64,000 nt of DNA, taken from NCBI GenBank assembly GCA_025602915.1, contig JAHLJZ010000102.1, forward strand, positions 1 to 64,000, read 5' to 3'. Shown here piece by piece: positions 25,816-38,949 of this stretch. The position numbers were made by a program, and so were the translations under genes. Position 1 is the stretch's first letter; each line of letters starts with the position of its first letter. The notes under the pieces are model-generated. The model had not been told where the DNA came from. It saw only the letters and a list, made by a program, of their open reading frames with translations, and ran no database searches. The stretch is from Paraphysoderma sedebokerense (taxonomy: Eukaryota; Blastocladiomycota; Physodermatomycetes; Physodermatales; Physodermataceae).

Positions 25816-28800
25816 CCGTGATAAGTGCTTTTTAAAATTGATTTTTGTAGCAGAAATTGAAACCATTGTATCTGTATCTTGTAAACTTGAATACTAACTC
25901 CTGCTGTGTTTTGGTCTTGGCCTGGCCCAAGAAGGCCATCGAACCGTCAAATAATTTTGATTGATTACAGCTTCGACTTTCGCGTAATGACCAATACGTT
26001 AATTAGTAGAATATTTTCTTCTCATTTCTTCGACTTCAGCAAGAGTTAATGATAATTTCCATTATATGACGATGGTTGTCGTAGTTTCGCTACTCTGCAT
26101 GGTCTTATGCGCGTCTCTCTGTGCAGCTCAGGTTTATCCAACCATGAGACAGTCAGGGAATCCATGGTTCCTAACTGATAATGTCCAAATTGAAGTACAG
26201 AATGATACCAATGTCATAGATACGCATTCGATAAATGATGAATTATACGTTCTCACTGGAAATACTTCTTTGCGTTCACTAAGTATTTACCAGTATGCTC
26301 GGACTGCAAAAACGCTGCGCAGAGTGCATCTAGATATCAATGAGGCAGGATTCCCCGGCTTTGACCCATACAGGTATTAGCAAGGCTCTAAATGCTTTCG
26401 ATGCTTGTAATTATTGAGCTATGTCGGCTGAGTTTATCCTCTGACTTTATAGGAACAACTCAGATGTGGCACTTGCAATTGACCCGACAACGGGTGACGC
26501 TCATGTCGTTTATACGTTTGCCGACAAAATTGGAATTCAAACATATTCCACCGTTATTTCAAAGTTCCAAGCAACCGACGTTAGTTTGAATATATCATCA
26601 GAGTATATTCATTATTTACCATCTTCAAGGACAGGTGTTAACCCGTGAGTAGATTGGCCATGCTAGTTCCTTGGTCTCTGGGAACAGAAGAGATTATTCT
26701 GACTAATAGACAATATAGGAAAATCGTTTGTTCGCTCAATAACGGCTCTTTACTTGTCGGTTTATATCAGCATAATACCGATGACCTCACTGACTTACAC
26801 GCTTGGTACACCGCGCAATTTCAAGGACCTCCTTTCAGCGCCCCGATTAATTCGTATTACTCGACTGAAAGAGCATATTCAATAACAATTTCATCAGACG
26901 TCTTTCGTGTACAGAACGCAACCCACGTATTTTACTTGAGGCAATCACAAGACAGCTTGGTCATGGAAAATATGAGAAAAGTCGGCAATGCAGAAAACAA
27001 TTTGATATCGCGCTTTTCAGTAACTGCTCAAGACGTTTCGGATAACTCGGAATATTACATGTATCAAGAGCCGGTCGGATTCAGCGAAGCTTGGGGAGAA
27101 ACGAGATCAGTAGTTCTTCACCATCTAGATGCGAACGATTCTTTCGTGGGAAAGACAGTGCTTGTCCCTTATGTTCCTAGCACCGTTCCGTACTTTTATA
27201 TGGATTTAAAGATTACGGCTCAAGCAGTGTACTGCATTTTTGTTTCTATACAGCCATTAATTTTTTCGAATTTGTTGCACCTTGAGAGACGATACGGGGG
27301 AAGAGAGATAGTATTAATTAAAATCAACAAAACTGACCTCAGTTATATTGCACATACTGGCGTATCTACAATAGGGGACGATAGCGGTTTTAGGTTTTAT
27401 GTCGAAGAGGACGGTTCAGTCTTTATTTTAGGAACCACGAATGCCGATATGGCACATCCATCGGACACGCAGTACCTGCGATTTACTTCGACAACTGTTT
27501 TTGTATCGCGCTTCCAGAGTCTCGAAATATCATCTTTTATAACGCCAACCTCCCTCAGCAATGCCTCAGGATATAGAATCCAAGAAAACAAAGACTTCAG
27601 TGTTGTTTTAACTCAGGATATAACTCGCCTTACAGCGGATTGGTTCTTTGTATGTCTTCAACGTGCCGAATCCAATTGGGTTTCAGTGCCATCACATTCT
27701 AATAGCTCTAATTCTATCGTTGTCACTGCACCTCATGGTGGGGGGAATGGTGTGTTTTCTCTTCGATGTCATTCCCCTGGAGGCAATCACTCATAGATGT
27801 TTGTTCAGGTTTGATGCTTGTGATTTCGTTTTACCCCTACGCACACCATCCACTTTTGCTTGATTATAGCTTATCGTACGATCTTCCTTACATAGAATCT
27901 GTGACACCTTTGAAAGGTCCAACAAGTTAGTATTCTAATTATTATGTGACTCCGTCATATCCAAATTGACCGCGCAATTTCTCAGGCGGAGGCACACAAT
28001 TACGATTCAAATGTCTCAATACAGCGAATTTTGAAGAGTTCCCGCTTCTTGTGATAACCATCGGTGGTAGAAATTGCACTTACCCTATCTTTGCAGAAGA
28101 TCACTTTACTTGCCTAACACCATCAGGGATCGGTACCAACAAGCGAATAGTTATAAGCTTTTTAGGGAATGAGGGAACAGCTGGTTTTACCTTCTCGTAT
28201 GATCCTCCCAGAATTGACACAGCTCAACCAAATTTTACTCTACCCAAAGCGGGTTCCGAAATATCTATAGTCGGAAAAAATTTTGGCAATGGATTTGATC
28301 CCACGGTTTACGTGACAATCGGCGGCCGAAATTGCTCTCTACTGTCTGTCTCTCACACCAGGATAACTTGTCTTGTTCCTTCTGGTGTAGGGGCCTTGCT
28401 GGATATCTGCGTTTTTGTCGGTGGACAAAATGCTACATTGGCAGCAGCGTTTTCTTATCTTCCGCCTGAAGTAACCTCGATTTATCCGACCGCTTCAAGC
28501 GACTCAACAGATGTCGTTATTATTCGAGGCAGCAATTATGGAAATGAATCTTCAAAAATAGACGTGCTGTTCGTTTCATCCAATTCAACCACTTATCATC
28601 CTTGTTCAACAATCACTCTTATAGGAGAGCCTTTCACCAATATCTTGAATTGGTAAGTGATAACTAAGTTCAAATTTGCAGAGTAGTATCTCACACTTGA
28701 CTTATCTTTTAATGGCTGTTAAAGTACTCTTGATGGTCTTCTTCCCCAGCCAGACATTTATAATGTTCGCGTTTCCATCAAGTCCAGTGGACAAATCTCC

Positions 28801-29731
28801 ACTGGGACTAACATATTCGAGAGCGGATCCCAAAAACAACCGCCCGTTGCGACATCTCAAAATTACACCTTATTTGAAGATTCTCAACTCAAATTCCGTT
28901 TAAATGGAAACACTTCCGACACCCTGCAGTTCTACATCACCGGCCTTCCAATCAATGGAAATCTCTGCAAGAACGATACAAATTTATCGGCATATAGTTT
29001 GGATGTAATTTTTGGTACCGCTTTGGTGCCTAGCAATTTAACGGAATTGCTCTATATCCCAAACCTGGATTTCAATGGCACAGATAAAGTTCATTTTCAA
29101 GGTATGTTAGTCTATCAATTACTTTCAAATCAACATCTCAAAGGTCATTGCCTAACAACTATTGTAGTGTGCGATACCTCCTTCTGCGGTTTGTACAAAA
29201 GAACCCTCCATATTTTAGCAGAATCTTTACTGAACTTTTGATGTAGGCCCGGTCGCAGAAGTCGTATTCAATGTCCTCCCCTTCAACGATCCCCCGATTG
29301 TCGGAAATCATTCGTTCACATTGGATGAAGACACTACATTAAAGATTGCATTGAACTATTCCGACGTCGATAACGCCGCCCGAGATATGAAATTAATTGT
29401 TACGTCGTTACCGTCTGGAACGCTATTCGACGGGTCCGTACAGATAACGACTGTTCCGTACCAGCTCACCGACACTACCGTGCATTACGTGCCTCCTCCA
29501 AATCGTCATGGAGTCCTGTCCTCCTATTACTACTCCAATTTCACTTATGTCGCATATGACGGGGACAGTTATTCTACAATTCCAGGGACAGTGACACTTA
29601 ATGTTCGACCAGTCGAAGACTTACCTATTGCGACGAATGTATCAGTAGACATGGATCGAAATCCGAATCTGCTGATCAATTTAGAATGCGATGATATTGA
29701 TACCGCGGCATGGAGCCTCCTTGTTAAAATT
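24579..29731 (+). repeat. block X, second copy (B 3' end, spacer, C front)
   Basis: Second member of the 6,042-bp-offset duplication. It ends exactly at the 26-bp deletion in copy C, after which the sequence follows copy A instead of B. Confidence 0.8.
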
Positions 29732-32467
29732 GCATGTTCATGACAGCTCTACCAATGGACCTGGTAATCCGATATCGGGACTCATCGACGATGAGAAGCG
29801 ACGCGTTTGGTTTATACCTCCGAGAGAGTTTATCGGGCGAACAGAATTTCAGTACGAATGCTTAGGTGAGTTTCTTTTGTTCCGGGTTCCTCAATAGTAT
29901 GGCTAATAAAAGTGATATATATATGTACTCACTTTTTTATTACAATTAGATAATACCGGAGCAACATCAAATACCGCGACTGCCGCGATATCCGTCAACC
30001 CAATAGTCGATTGCGTGGAAGAAATAGTTTTCTCGTCGGAATTCGTGAGTGGTGTCATGAATCTTTATCCAATTGATTTATCCAATCGACAGGCTAACTC
30101 AGAGAGGTAGGATTAAAATTACTTTATCACCGAAAAAAGCTTAGCCACTGATGATACTGACATTTGATATGCCGAATCAAACAGAATCAATTTCAAGATT
30201 GTGAAGTATCCCCCAAAAGGAATTTTTTTACTGGGCAATGGAACTCTCATCAACGAAGGAGAGGCCATCGCCTCCAATCGTATATGGTTCACCTCAAACA
30301 ATACAGGCGGAGCGTAAGTCCTTGTGTTGTATCCATTATCGCAGCCGTTGAATCCTTGCCCTGATTCAATTATTTTCTAGTGATCCATACGGAAATTTTA
30401 CGTACATCGCCATCGGTCCTTCTAATACATCGTCAGTTGCTTGTACTACGCGATTCAAAGCTGTCTGTTCTCAGTCGTACCTCAACGTGTTTAATAACAA
30501 TAGCGGGAGAATTTGCGAACCTTGTGCCCCCGGCGCTGTCTGCAGGTAGATCTTCTGATTTTATCAACTGAAGTTTAGGAATTTATGCTAATTCGTTTCA
30601 CAGTGTGAACGGTCTTTTTACACCATATGCTGATCGGGGATTCTGGAGAAGTTCCCATGATAACACTTACCTGCCCTGCTTTCCGGTATGGGTGATTTTG
30701 TTGCAAGTTATTTTATTTGGTGTTTCATTGATGCAGCTCCCTTTCGCTATTTCTTAGGAATCCGCCTGTCCGGGAATGGCGAATCAAATATGTAGCACTG
30801 GAAGAACCGGCATCCGTAAGTTGTGACGCTGTTAACTTAATCTTGTCACTATTCACTGATAATCACGATTTGAAGGTTGTGCGACTTGCGAGAATGGATT
30901 CTACAAGTTTCAGGAACAATGTATTCCCTGTACAACACAGCCCACTATACTTGTGTCTTTAATTGCTGTCGCCATCATTGTCGGCGGATTGCTATTGGTA
31001 ATCGCATCCGAAGTGTATTCCAACGGCCCGAGGTATGCTGATCATACTATTCGTTTCACCGAATGAATTGACCTAATATTGGGATCGATTAGTATGGGAC
31101 TGTTGAGCATCACGATCAATTTTATCCAAACAATTTTAATCATTCGCAATTTTCAGTTAAAATGGGTTGGCCCACCGAACTAGTTCAAGTTCTTGACTAT
31201 CTGTCTTTTGTCAAACTGAACATCGACTTATCATCACCTGAGTGTCTCGTCGCGGATGAAGCCATTCTATTCAATTACAGCTTTAAAATGAAATTGAGTC
31301 TTTTAGTACAGTTCATTTTACTCGTGGCCTTGGGATTATGTATGGCTATCTGGAAGGCTATATTAAAGCTTTCTGAAGTGGTACATCGTAGTCGATCCAA
31401 ATCAGATAATTCACGACAAGGAAGATTGATTTCTTTTATCAAAAATTTCAACATGCTATTGTCGATCGTGTTTATTTCTTTGGCACAAAATTCTCTGGCG
31501 TATGTTTACTGCTTTCAATAGGAAACGTCTGCTCAAAACTTATTCCAACTCCTGCTTTTATATAGGTTGTTTGATTGCTCTCTTGAGGTGGATCGAAATT
31601 ATTATCTCGGTGAGTTTTTTATGCTCATTCAACTTGTCGAATTGCCCATCCCATCTAATCCACTTTCTATCAGATGCTGATTTGAGCTTAAAGTGCTTTG
31701 AGAAGTGGTGGTGGACGGATTTTCCGCTTGCAGTTGTTGCTGTAATGTAAGCACTATTTTTTCCACCAAAATTGTTTAGAAATTAGAATAGTGATTCTGA
31801 TATCCCGTTCTTTGTCAAGTGTCTACGTGATCGGAATACACTGTTGGTTTTTCATGCTGTATTTTTGCTCTCATCAGAACTATTACAAGAGTTCTGCTTG
31901 GATCAAGATGAAGTCATTTTCCCAACAGATTTTCAAATCGGATAAATTACCGCAATTCCAATATTTCGTTTTCATTCAATTCATTCAAAAACTTTTGCTC
32001 GATGTTGTCGATATGTTTTTTACACGGTAAATTCCACAATAAGCTCTCCTTTAATAATTCCTCGTCGGATGAATTAATCTAATCTTTATTTTTTACGAAA
32101 ATACATTAGATACGTAGTAGTACAAACCGTTTTAATGTCTTACATCTTAATCACCATGGTTCAAGTCTACTTTAAACATCGACCGTATACTTACAATACA
32201 CTCAACGCATTAGAGATGTTATCGTTGAGTATGTCTTTTTTGGTGGTATCATTGGGACAAGTATTCAGATCGGAAGCATTAAAAAATGACACCCAACGAT
32301 TCGGGATAACGTTACTTGTGTTGTTTTTGATTTTTGGGTTTTTATTGGTGGCTTTGATGTGCGGGTTGTATGAGTTTCATCGAAAAGTGAGGGGTTGGGT
32401 GTCGGGATTTAAGAAGACTAGGATTGGGGGGTCTCAGAAAAAAGTGCAAACAATGGAATTCATGTAA
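26066..32467 (+). CDS. array copy C: B/A chimera of the IPT/TIG membrane protein, probably disrupted
   Basis: From the ATG at 26066 to 29731 this copy equals B base for base as far as I can see; from 29732 to about 32406 it equals A. At the junction 26 bp found in both A and B are missing, which breaks the frame inside the cadherin-like region (reads LLVKIACS then stop). The A-type half also carries the 5-bp insertion at 31157-31170 in the membrane domain. As written the gene would give a secreted or truncated ectodomain without membrane anchor. The last exon ends KTRIGGSQKKVQTMEFM, different from A and B, so its 3' end is the original end of the tandem unit. Likely a pseudogene unless the deletion is an assembly error. 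Confidence 0.6.
29732..32406 (+). repeat. block Y, second copy (3' half of copy C)
   Basis: Second member of the 12,694-bp-offset duplication with the back half of copy A; see the first copy at 17038. Confidence 0.75.
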
Positions 32468-34239
32468 TCGTGATAAGTGATTTTATACATTTAAATGTAG
32501 TACCCGGGAATTGAAACCATTGTATGTTTATTTTGTAAATCTTGAATACCACGAAAGCAGCAGAAATAAAGTTTAACAGAAAACGTCTGTCCCATTTCTT
32601 CTCAAAAAGGGACTATGGGGACATATCGATAAATGTTTTATTTGAAATTAGCCTAATTTTCTCTAAAGATTTCCATAAAGTACGTACAAAGCAATTGACA
32701 TTTAACGTAATCGGGGGGATGCCATCGCGGTCATGGAATTAAGTTTGCGATCTATGAGGACAGGTTATAATTACTGCTTTCCTCGCTAATCAGGTATTCT
32801 CTATGAGGCAACCGCTGATTTGAGACTTAAAACGTATGGAATATCTCAATTACAAATAGCCTAATCTGTTATGAATGATTACGTGCGAAACTAGTTTATC
32901 ATTTTATATGCATGACACGCCAAGTTCGTAACCGCCAACTCCGACGTCTACGTCTTATTTTTCGCTTTGAATTATCCAATGTTGCAGGACAATTGTTATG
33001 CTGATTAAACACCGTACCACTGTTAAAATTGGTTTAGGATTCTTTGGATTATCACTCGTTCAAATTTTACCCTACACCTGCATCAATACGGGTTAAGAAT
33101 AGCCGCGGGAAACAGATACAGATACTATTATTGCGGCGAAACAACAGTATGCAAGAATCTAGTGGGGCAATTATGCTTTCCGTCCAGAACTTCAGATGGA
33201 TTTCAACGATTTTTCATCCATTTTCAGCAAGAGTCTTAAAATTTCCAATGCTTGGCTACCTTGGCACGGCCCACGGATTTTTCATGTGGCAAGAGCAATT
33301 TTGTCGCACAATAGATGGAGAGATCAACTCAGATCAAGAAACAAAAGGAAACTGAGGGGGGCACAGGGATTCTATGAGATTCTATTCCGTCAAACTGAGT
33401 CACGTGGAGGCAATGCGGTGCGCGAGATGACCGCGAGATTGTAGTGAGATTGCTCAGTCAGCAAACCAAGAGAAAAATTCCCTCAGATTCCCTCGCGTCT
33501 GATGAATGATCCAGTCTCGCCTCTGTCTCGCTTGTATTATGTATCATTGTATGGTGCTTACTCTCAGCTGATACAGTGCTCGGGCGATGCATCGGGTCTC
33601 TTTTGGGGGTCGTCTCAACTCTCATCCGCTCAATCGAAGTTTGAAAATACACGGCTGATAGGGATGCCGGTGTACTGTAACTGTGGAATGTGGGGTAATC
33701 TCAGTCCCATTGTGTCGAATCTTTTTGTAGAATTCTACCGATACAGATTACAGTGCACATTTCTATACATACTAGCGATTGATATTTGGCAGCATCAATT
33801 AAAGATGATATTAAAAGTCTGCGGTCTCATTGGCGTCGTCATGATGTTATGTTTGCAATATATGGCTGCACATTATTTTGACTATCAGTTGTCTCGGTTT
33901 ATTTGTATGCAGTTTTATTGCAACCAGTTTATATCAATGCATGCAAAATTTCCAATGACAAATAGCCCAAGGCCACAACTTGAACCAACTACAGAGTATG
34001 TAGGATGCATAATAGCAAGTTGCCGCCGATGAGAGCGTACCACCGATGACGATATGCATCGTTTGTCCATAGCGGAAGGGAGTGATATAGTAGTGATATG
34101 GATTCCATTTCAAATTGTTTGGCATAAGGGGAATAAGGCAAGGAATTCCCCTTTTGGATCGGGTCGCGTCACTTGTCCGATCCCGCCCGCCGCAGATCGA
34201 GACAACACCATGGACTGCTGGAGGGCTGGAAACAGAAAC
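32468..34239. other. gene-poor stretch after copy C
   Basis: The first ~80 bp still resemble the 3' flank of copies A and B (ATTGAAACCATTGTAT, TGTAAA...TTGAATAC), then the similarity ends. An open frame of 176 codons at 33502-34032 has no domain, start context or splice support, and I regard it as chance. The rest is featureless to me. Confidence 0.5.
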
Positions 34240-34748
34240 AGAGTGTCGTCATTCATGGGAGAGTGGGAGTGAGTGGACTGAGTGGAAGAGTGGGGAACCC
34301 TGTGGAAATTAAGAGGGAGAGTGCACTTGTGCCGTGGTCAATGCAGTGGATTAGAGGAGTAGTTCGAGTGGAATGAGAGAGAGAGGAGATGTCCCGAGAC
34401 GGAAGGGGGAATGCGGTGAGTCTGCGTGAGTCAGCCACAGAAGGGGGATCGGCGGAGTGTGGGACACGAGGAGAGGAAAAGTCACGCCACAGTCCTGCGC
34501 CACAGATGTCTCGAAAAATAGTCCATTTCCATCTTCCCGATCCCCCGTCCGTTCCTCCCTCACATTCCCTCTCCTCCCATCCCATTCCCTCTCGCAGATA
34601 CATTCTCTCTCTCGGATACATTCTCTCTCTAGCATCACTCAACACTCCACAACACTCCACACACTCTTCTCTCTCACAACTACCACACTCTCGCTGCAGT
34701 GTCCAGCCACCGCCACAGCTTTCTCTCACAAATAGCATTCTAGAAAAG
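34240..34748 (+). promoter_or_regulatory. purine/pyrimidine-skewed promoter and leader of the HTH-domain gene
   Basis: Between about 34240 and 34490 the plus strand is rich in G and A (repeated GAGTGG, GAGAGAGAGG); from about 34530 to 34740 it switches to C and T (repeated CTCTCTC, CACTCTC). The switch lies ahead of a good splice donor (AAAAG/GTACGT at 34749). This looks like a TATA-less promoter with a CT-rich transcribed leader. Inferred from composition only. Confidence 0.4.
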
Positions 34749-35351
34749 GTACGTCCCCTTGTCCACGCATTCATTGTGCCCATTCGTCAGAGTAAGGCAA
34801 TGCCAAAAAGTAAATAAAGTAGTCGAAAAACCACTGGTCGCCAACTACCTTGCTAAACGCAGCAAAACATGTTCCGTGCACCGCTTGATGTCACTGGGAA
34901 GGAGGAGTGAACTGCAGCCACGATTTGGAAAACTCAAACATTACTCTCAAAACCAGTCTTGTTCTTCCATCCGCTTTTTGGCTCCTTTTCCTTCTTGTTA
35001 TTTAAAACTGTTAGAGTCCAAATATTGATCAAAAATTTCCCTTTTTTTTTTGTCCTCGTCGTCCCTCACGGTTTGTCTTGCAAATGACTCTTTTTGCCAC
35101 TGAAACATTTATTTTACCTGGTGATATTCCCTAAAATCGTCTCTCGTCCCGTTCCGAACCCATATGTTGTTGTGGTTGCCGCTTTGGAACCATTCACTCT
35201 TGTGCCATGGTCATTGCTTAAAGTCTATTCAACATTGGGCTTTTGAAACAAACAAAGCAATCTGATACCACACTTTTGGTATCGCATTTATCTTCTCAGT
35301 GAGTAAAATGATATCCCTCTAACTGATTCATTGTTTGGAAATGGCTTGCAG
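34749..35351 (+). other. probable 5' UTR intron of the HTH-domain gene
   Basis: Donor GTACGT at 34749 and acceptor TTGCAG ending at 35351 bracket 603 nt without coding potential. Removing it deletes the upstream ATG at 35335 and leaves the ATG at 35413 as the first in-frame start, which is why I prefer that start. Confidence 0.4.
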
Positions 35352-35412
35352 AACCCCAACTGACCCATCCCTTTTATGTTACCTCGGTTATCTTTCATTG
35401 TATCAGACCCAA

Positions 35413-38400
35413 ATGGAAATGGCCGATCGCCGGTCCAATGGACGGCATGCTACCAACGGTACCATGATCTCCGGACCGCCTCCAGCTATAAATTCGGCCA
35501 ATGATGCCATAGAACATAACAAGTCGCGGCCTCAGTTGCCCTCTACATCGGTGCCGGCTGCTTACCGACACCCAGCTGCCTCTGCGGACATCCATGTCCC
35601 ACGTCATGCTGAAAGATTCTCTTCTGTCAATGATAATCGTAATTCGGAAAGTACAACTCCTGCCAATGGTGATGGTATGTACTATGGTTTGGATGATATC
35701 GCTTATCAGCGATGGTTGAGAGCTAACGTGTATCCATATCACCTGGCCGCAGGTCAAGGTATTTAAAGTGCTTTCTGGTTTTTCCCTCAGTCTCCATCGC
35801 AGTTCCTTCCCCTTCCATATCCGAATCGGGTACTTCTTGTTTACATCTGTCGGATTCTCGTCCCCTAACACTTGTCACTTCATCGTCGGTTTTTTTTTTG
35901 TTCGGGTTGGCGATTGTAGTATCGGCCGCCAATGTATCAACATCAACGTCAATTCCACCAACACCAGTCTATCTGGCAGTTTCGTCGTCGTCTCCGACCG
36001 CAATCTCAAGTGGTTATGCTATGCCGCCTCGGGCTAAGCATCGTAGTCACATCGACACAACCCCAGCGGTTGTTCCGCAAGGCGCGCCAGCAGTGGATAC
36101 TGTGCCACCCACTTACCCTGTGGTGCGCAATGGACATAGTCCTTCGGCCGTGTCCCCAAGAGATCCCGTTTTTCCTCGCAATGACGTTGCTGGTTATCCG
36201 AATGGTTACCCTCCTGAACCTCAAAGTCACATCTATCCTGCAACAGGTGCACATTACCCTGCGAATGCCCCGTACCATCCATCGGACAGGAGATATTTCC
36301 CTAACGAAAATGGATCTCATCGTGCCGTGAATGGAGTAAATGGAAATGGATTGAATGGTAACCATTTTGTTTCTTTCCATCTCGATCATTTCGCTACCGC
36401 CGTTCTCGACGGCACTCTCGGAACGGAGTATCCACTCACGCCAAGTGACTCGGTATCTCCAACCGATCAGCGCTATCCCCATCTCTTTCACCATTCTGCA
36501 CCGTCTCATGTGAAACGCCATGCTCACATTGCTCTACCACATCAATTTTATTCTGGAATAGGTGCTCATCATCATCGACCAGACTCTTTTGTCCCTCGAC
36601 CGAACGGCCACTTAACCCGTGAGAACGGCTACACGAGTTCATCCGGTTCTTCCGTCGCAAGTAACGAATCTAGAAATGCTAGAGTAGAAACTGATCAGAT
36701 GAATTATTTACCGCCTGGTTCTACCGGTGCGGCGGTCATCCCTCCACCGGATAGAAACCATAGAGTCGAAAGGGGTGATTACATCTCTATCGATCATTCC
36801 AGAATAAACCATCATCGTCATGGTATGCCATATTCGCATTCATCATCGACTCGACATCACCATCATCGACATGCTCACATGACTCATCATTTACATGTGC
36901 ATTCAGCCGCCACAGCCGATAAACGAGATGGTTACGTGGAAGTACCACCTCTTTCTGATGATCCATCAGGTTTGTAATTCATCACCTCAAATTAGTTGGT
37001 GTGTCCAGCTTTTAACTCTTTTCTCTTTGATTGAAAGAACATGCGACGTACCATCCTCAAAGGAGAGAACCAGCGTCGTTAGCTCATGGGTATCAATTCG
37101 CTACAGGTGATTTACACTACGCACAACACAAGAAATCACGCAAGCATCCAAAATCTTCAGCAGCAGTAGTCCACGACATGCCACCCTTACCACCGTATCC
37201 TGCCCACCCTTCTTATCCAACTTACCCCTCAACCGTGCCACTCTCAAAGCATGCGCCCTCCATGATGCCGGTTCACATGCCCGTTCATCCCTCATCGGTC
37301 CTCCCACACTACCCTAATTCAGTTTCCTCTTCCAACTCTTCATCTCGTTCGATTTCGCCAGATTATCCCTCCGCCCCGTCCGCTAAAACCGGGAAAAAAG
37401 TCACACATTTCCCTCAAGTAAACAAATCGGGAAAATCAAGCAAACCAGAAGATCCATCAAAGTCGTCCAAAAAAATCGTGGTCTCCCCACTCATGTCGCT
37501 CTTGCAAGCCCAAGAAACTCTCATCTCCCCTCCTTGTATCCGACAATCTCTCTATCCTACACTCAGCGACCGTGACTCGTTATTTGAACAGACAATGTTT
37601 GCGATTGCAAAGATTTGTGAAGGAAAGTTGTATCGAGCTAAAGCTTTGACATTGGAAGACTACTTCAAGAGCGAATGGAGCGTGAGTCGCGCTCAAGTGT
37701 ATCGTTTCTTGAGCTGTGCCCGAGTGCTTAAGGTTTGTTTGCTTCCGTCCCTTGTTTCAATGGTGGGCTATCGAATATAATACTCATTCAAATGTTTCTA
37801 CACTTTGCTTCATCAATCATGTAGGATCTTCAAACGTTCCCTCAAAGGCCGACAAAAGAGCGAATTTGTCGTATTCTACGTCAACTTACATCAACCACTA
37901 CCGAACTCAAATCATTATGGGCCGCGATCCTCAAAAAGTTTGATGGTGATTTAACAAACCTCTCGACCAACGATGTTACCGATTTGTGGGGTGAAGTCAA
38001 GTTGAAATTGGATCGAGATGGTGCATCTAGTCCTAATGGTGTCGAGGATAGACCTAGAAATGGTCACGACGGTGTGACCGATGGCGATGACTTTCACTTT
38101 ACGGATGGTGTCAGTGATGGATTTGATTCAACGACAGAAAATCACGATGGTTCCGAATATTCTCGTCAACGTTCTAACCAGTCTGGTCTATCGGATCAGA
38201 GAAAACGTAAAAACACATTGACATCTTCTCAATCCTCTTTGGAAGATGTGTCGGCTGGAAACTATTCAAGACTTCACGATTCCAATGGAACCGATGGGCC
38301 GATGGCAAAGAGAGCTAAGACAAGTCCTTCCCGTGAAACTTCACCCCGCGGGCCCAGTCAATCTTCACCCAACTCGGAACCATCCTCGCATATACATCGT

Positions 38401-38949
38401 CAAATTTCATCCATGCCCCCTACTTCCTCGGTATCACCTCATTTGTCGCCGGTCGACACTCTCCGTGCAATTCCACTTCCGTCCTCCAGGCTGGCTTCTG
38501 GAGATGCGGAACCAAACCCACAAGAATACCTTCGTTACACGATTGAAATGATACAGTATCTCAGTCGTATGGGATTTTCTTTGCAACCGTTAGTCAATGG
38601 TGAATGGGTCGGGAGCTGTGAAAACTGGAGATTCGTAAAAACCGGTAAATCTAAGCGCCAACAAATCGAACCATCCACATCTTCACATCACTCTTCAATA
38701 CCCGCTAGTCCTCGACTCGACGACAACGTAGTCTTTGACCAAAATGGTGATATCGAAACGTCAAAAGATTCAGTAGATTCTAACGGATCAAACACCGATT
38801 CTGGATGTGTCACTACCGGAAGCGAAAGTTCTAACGAAAGTGTAGATAAATCTAAAATGAATCATAGAATGGATATAGACGAAAATGTTACACCTCAATT
38901 GAACGATAACATACCTGACCGAGTCGCGGTCGAAGTAGCCACGGAGTAG
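35413..38949 (+). CDS. large low-complexity protein with central helix-turn-helix-like domain
   Basis: Four exons, 35413-35758, 35920-36969, 37038-37732 and 37825-38949, whose lengths sum to a closed frame of 1,071 codons. The N-terminal ~550 residues are rich in His, Pro, Ser, Tyr and Asn (HHHHRHAHMTHHLH, YPAHPSYPTYPS) and look disordered. A compact domain of ~120 residues spans the last intron: FEQTMFAIAKICEGKLYRAK, LEDYFKSEWSVSRAQVYRFL, SCARVLKDLQTFPQRPTKER, then ELKSLWAAILKKF. The pattern of a short helix, WSVSRAQVYRFL and downstream RPTKER...LR resembles helix-turn-helix proteins of bacteria and phages in which WGxSRxxAYRLIxAA recurs. The C-terminal third is Ser-rich, with a second small ordered block (EYLRYTIEMIQYLSRMGF...EWVGSCENWRFVKT). 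Probably nuclear; role unknown. It splits the receptor array. Confidence 0.72.

Noticed and set aside
33502-34032. 176-codon open frame
   Set aside because: Cysteine/aromatic-rich random-looking translation, no domain, no splice context, overlaps other frames.
34253-34783. Long minus-strand open frame of 176 codons
   Set aside because: Low-complexity product of the GA/CT-rich promoter region; frames on both strands are open here because of composition.
36006-36527. 173-codon minus-strand frame inside the HTH-domain gene
   Set aside because: Antisense shadow of the low-complexity plus-strand exon.
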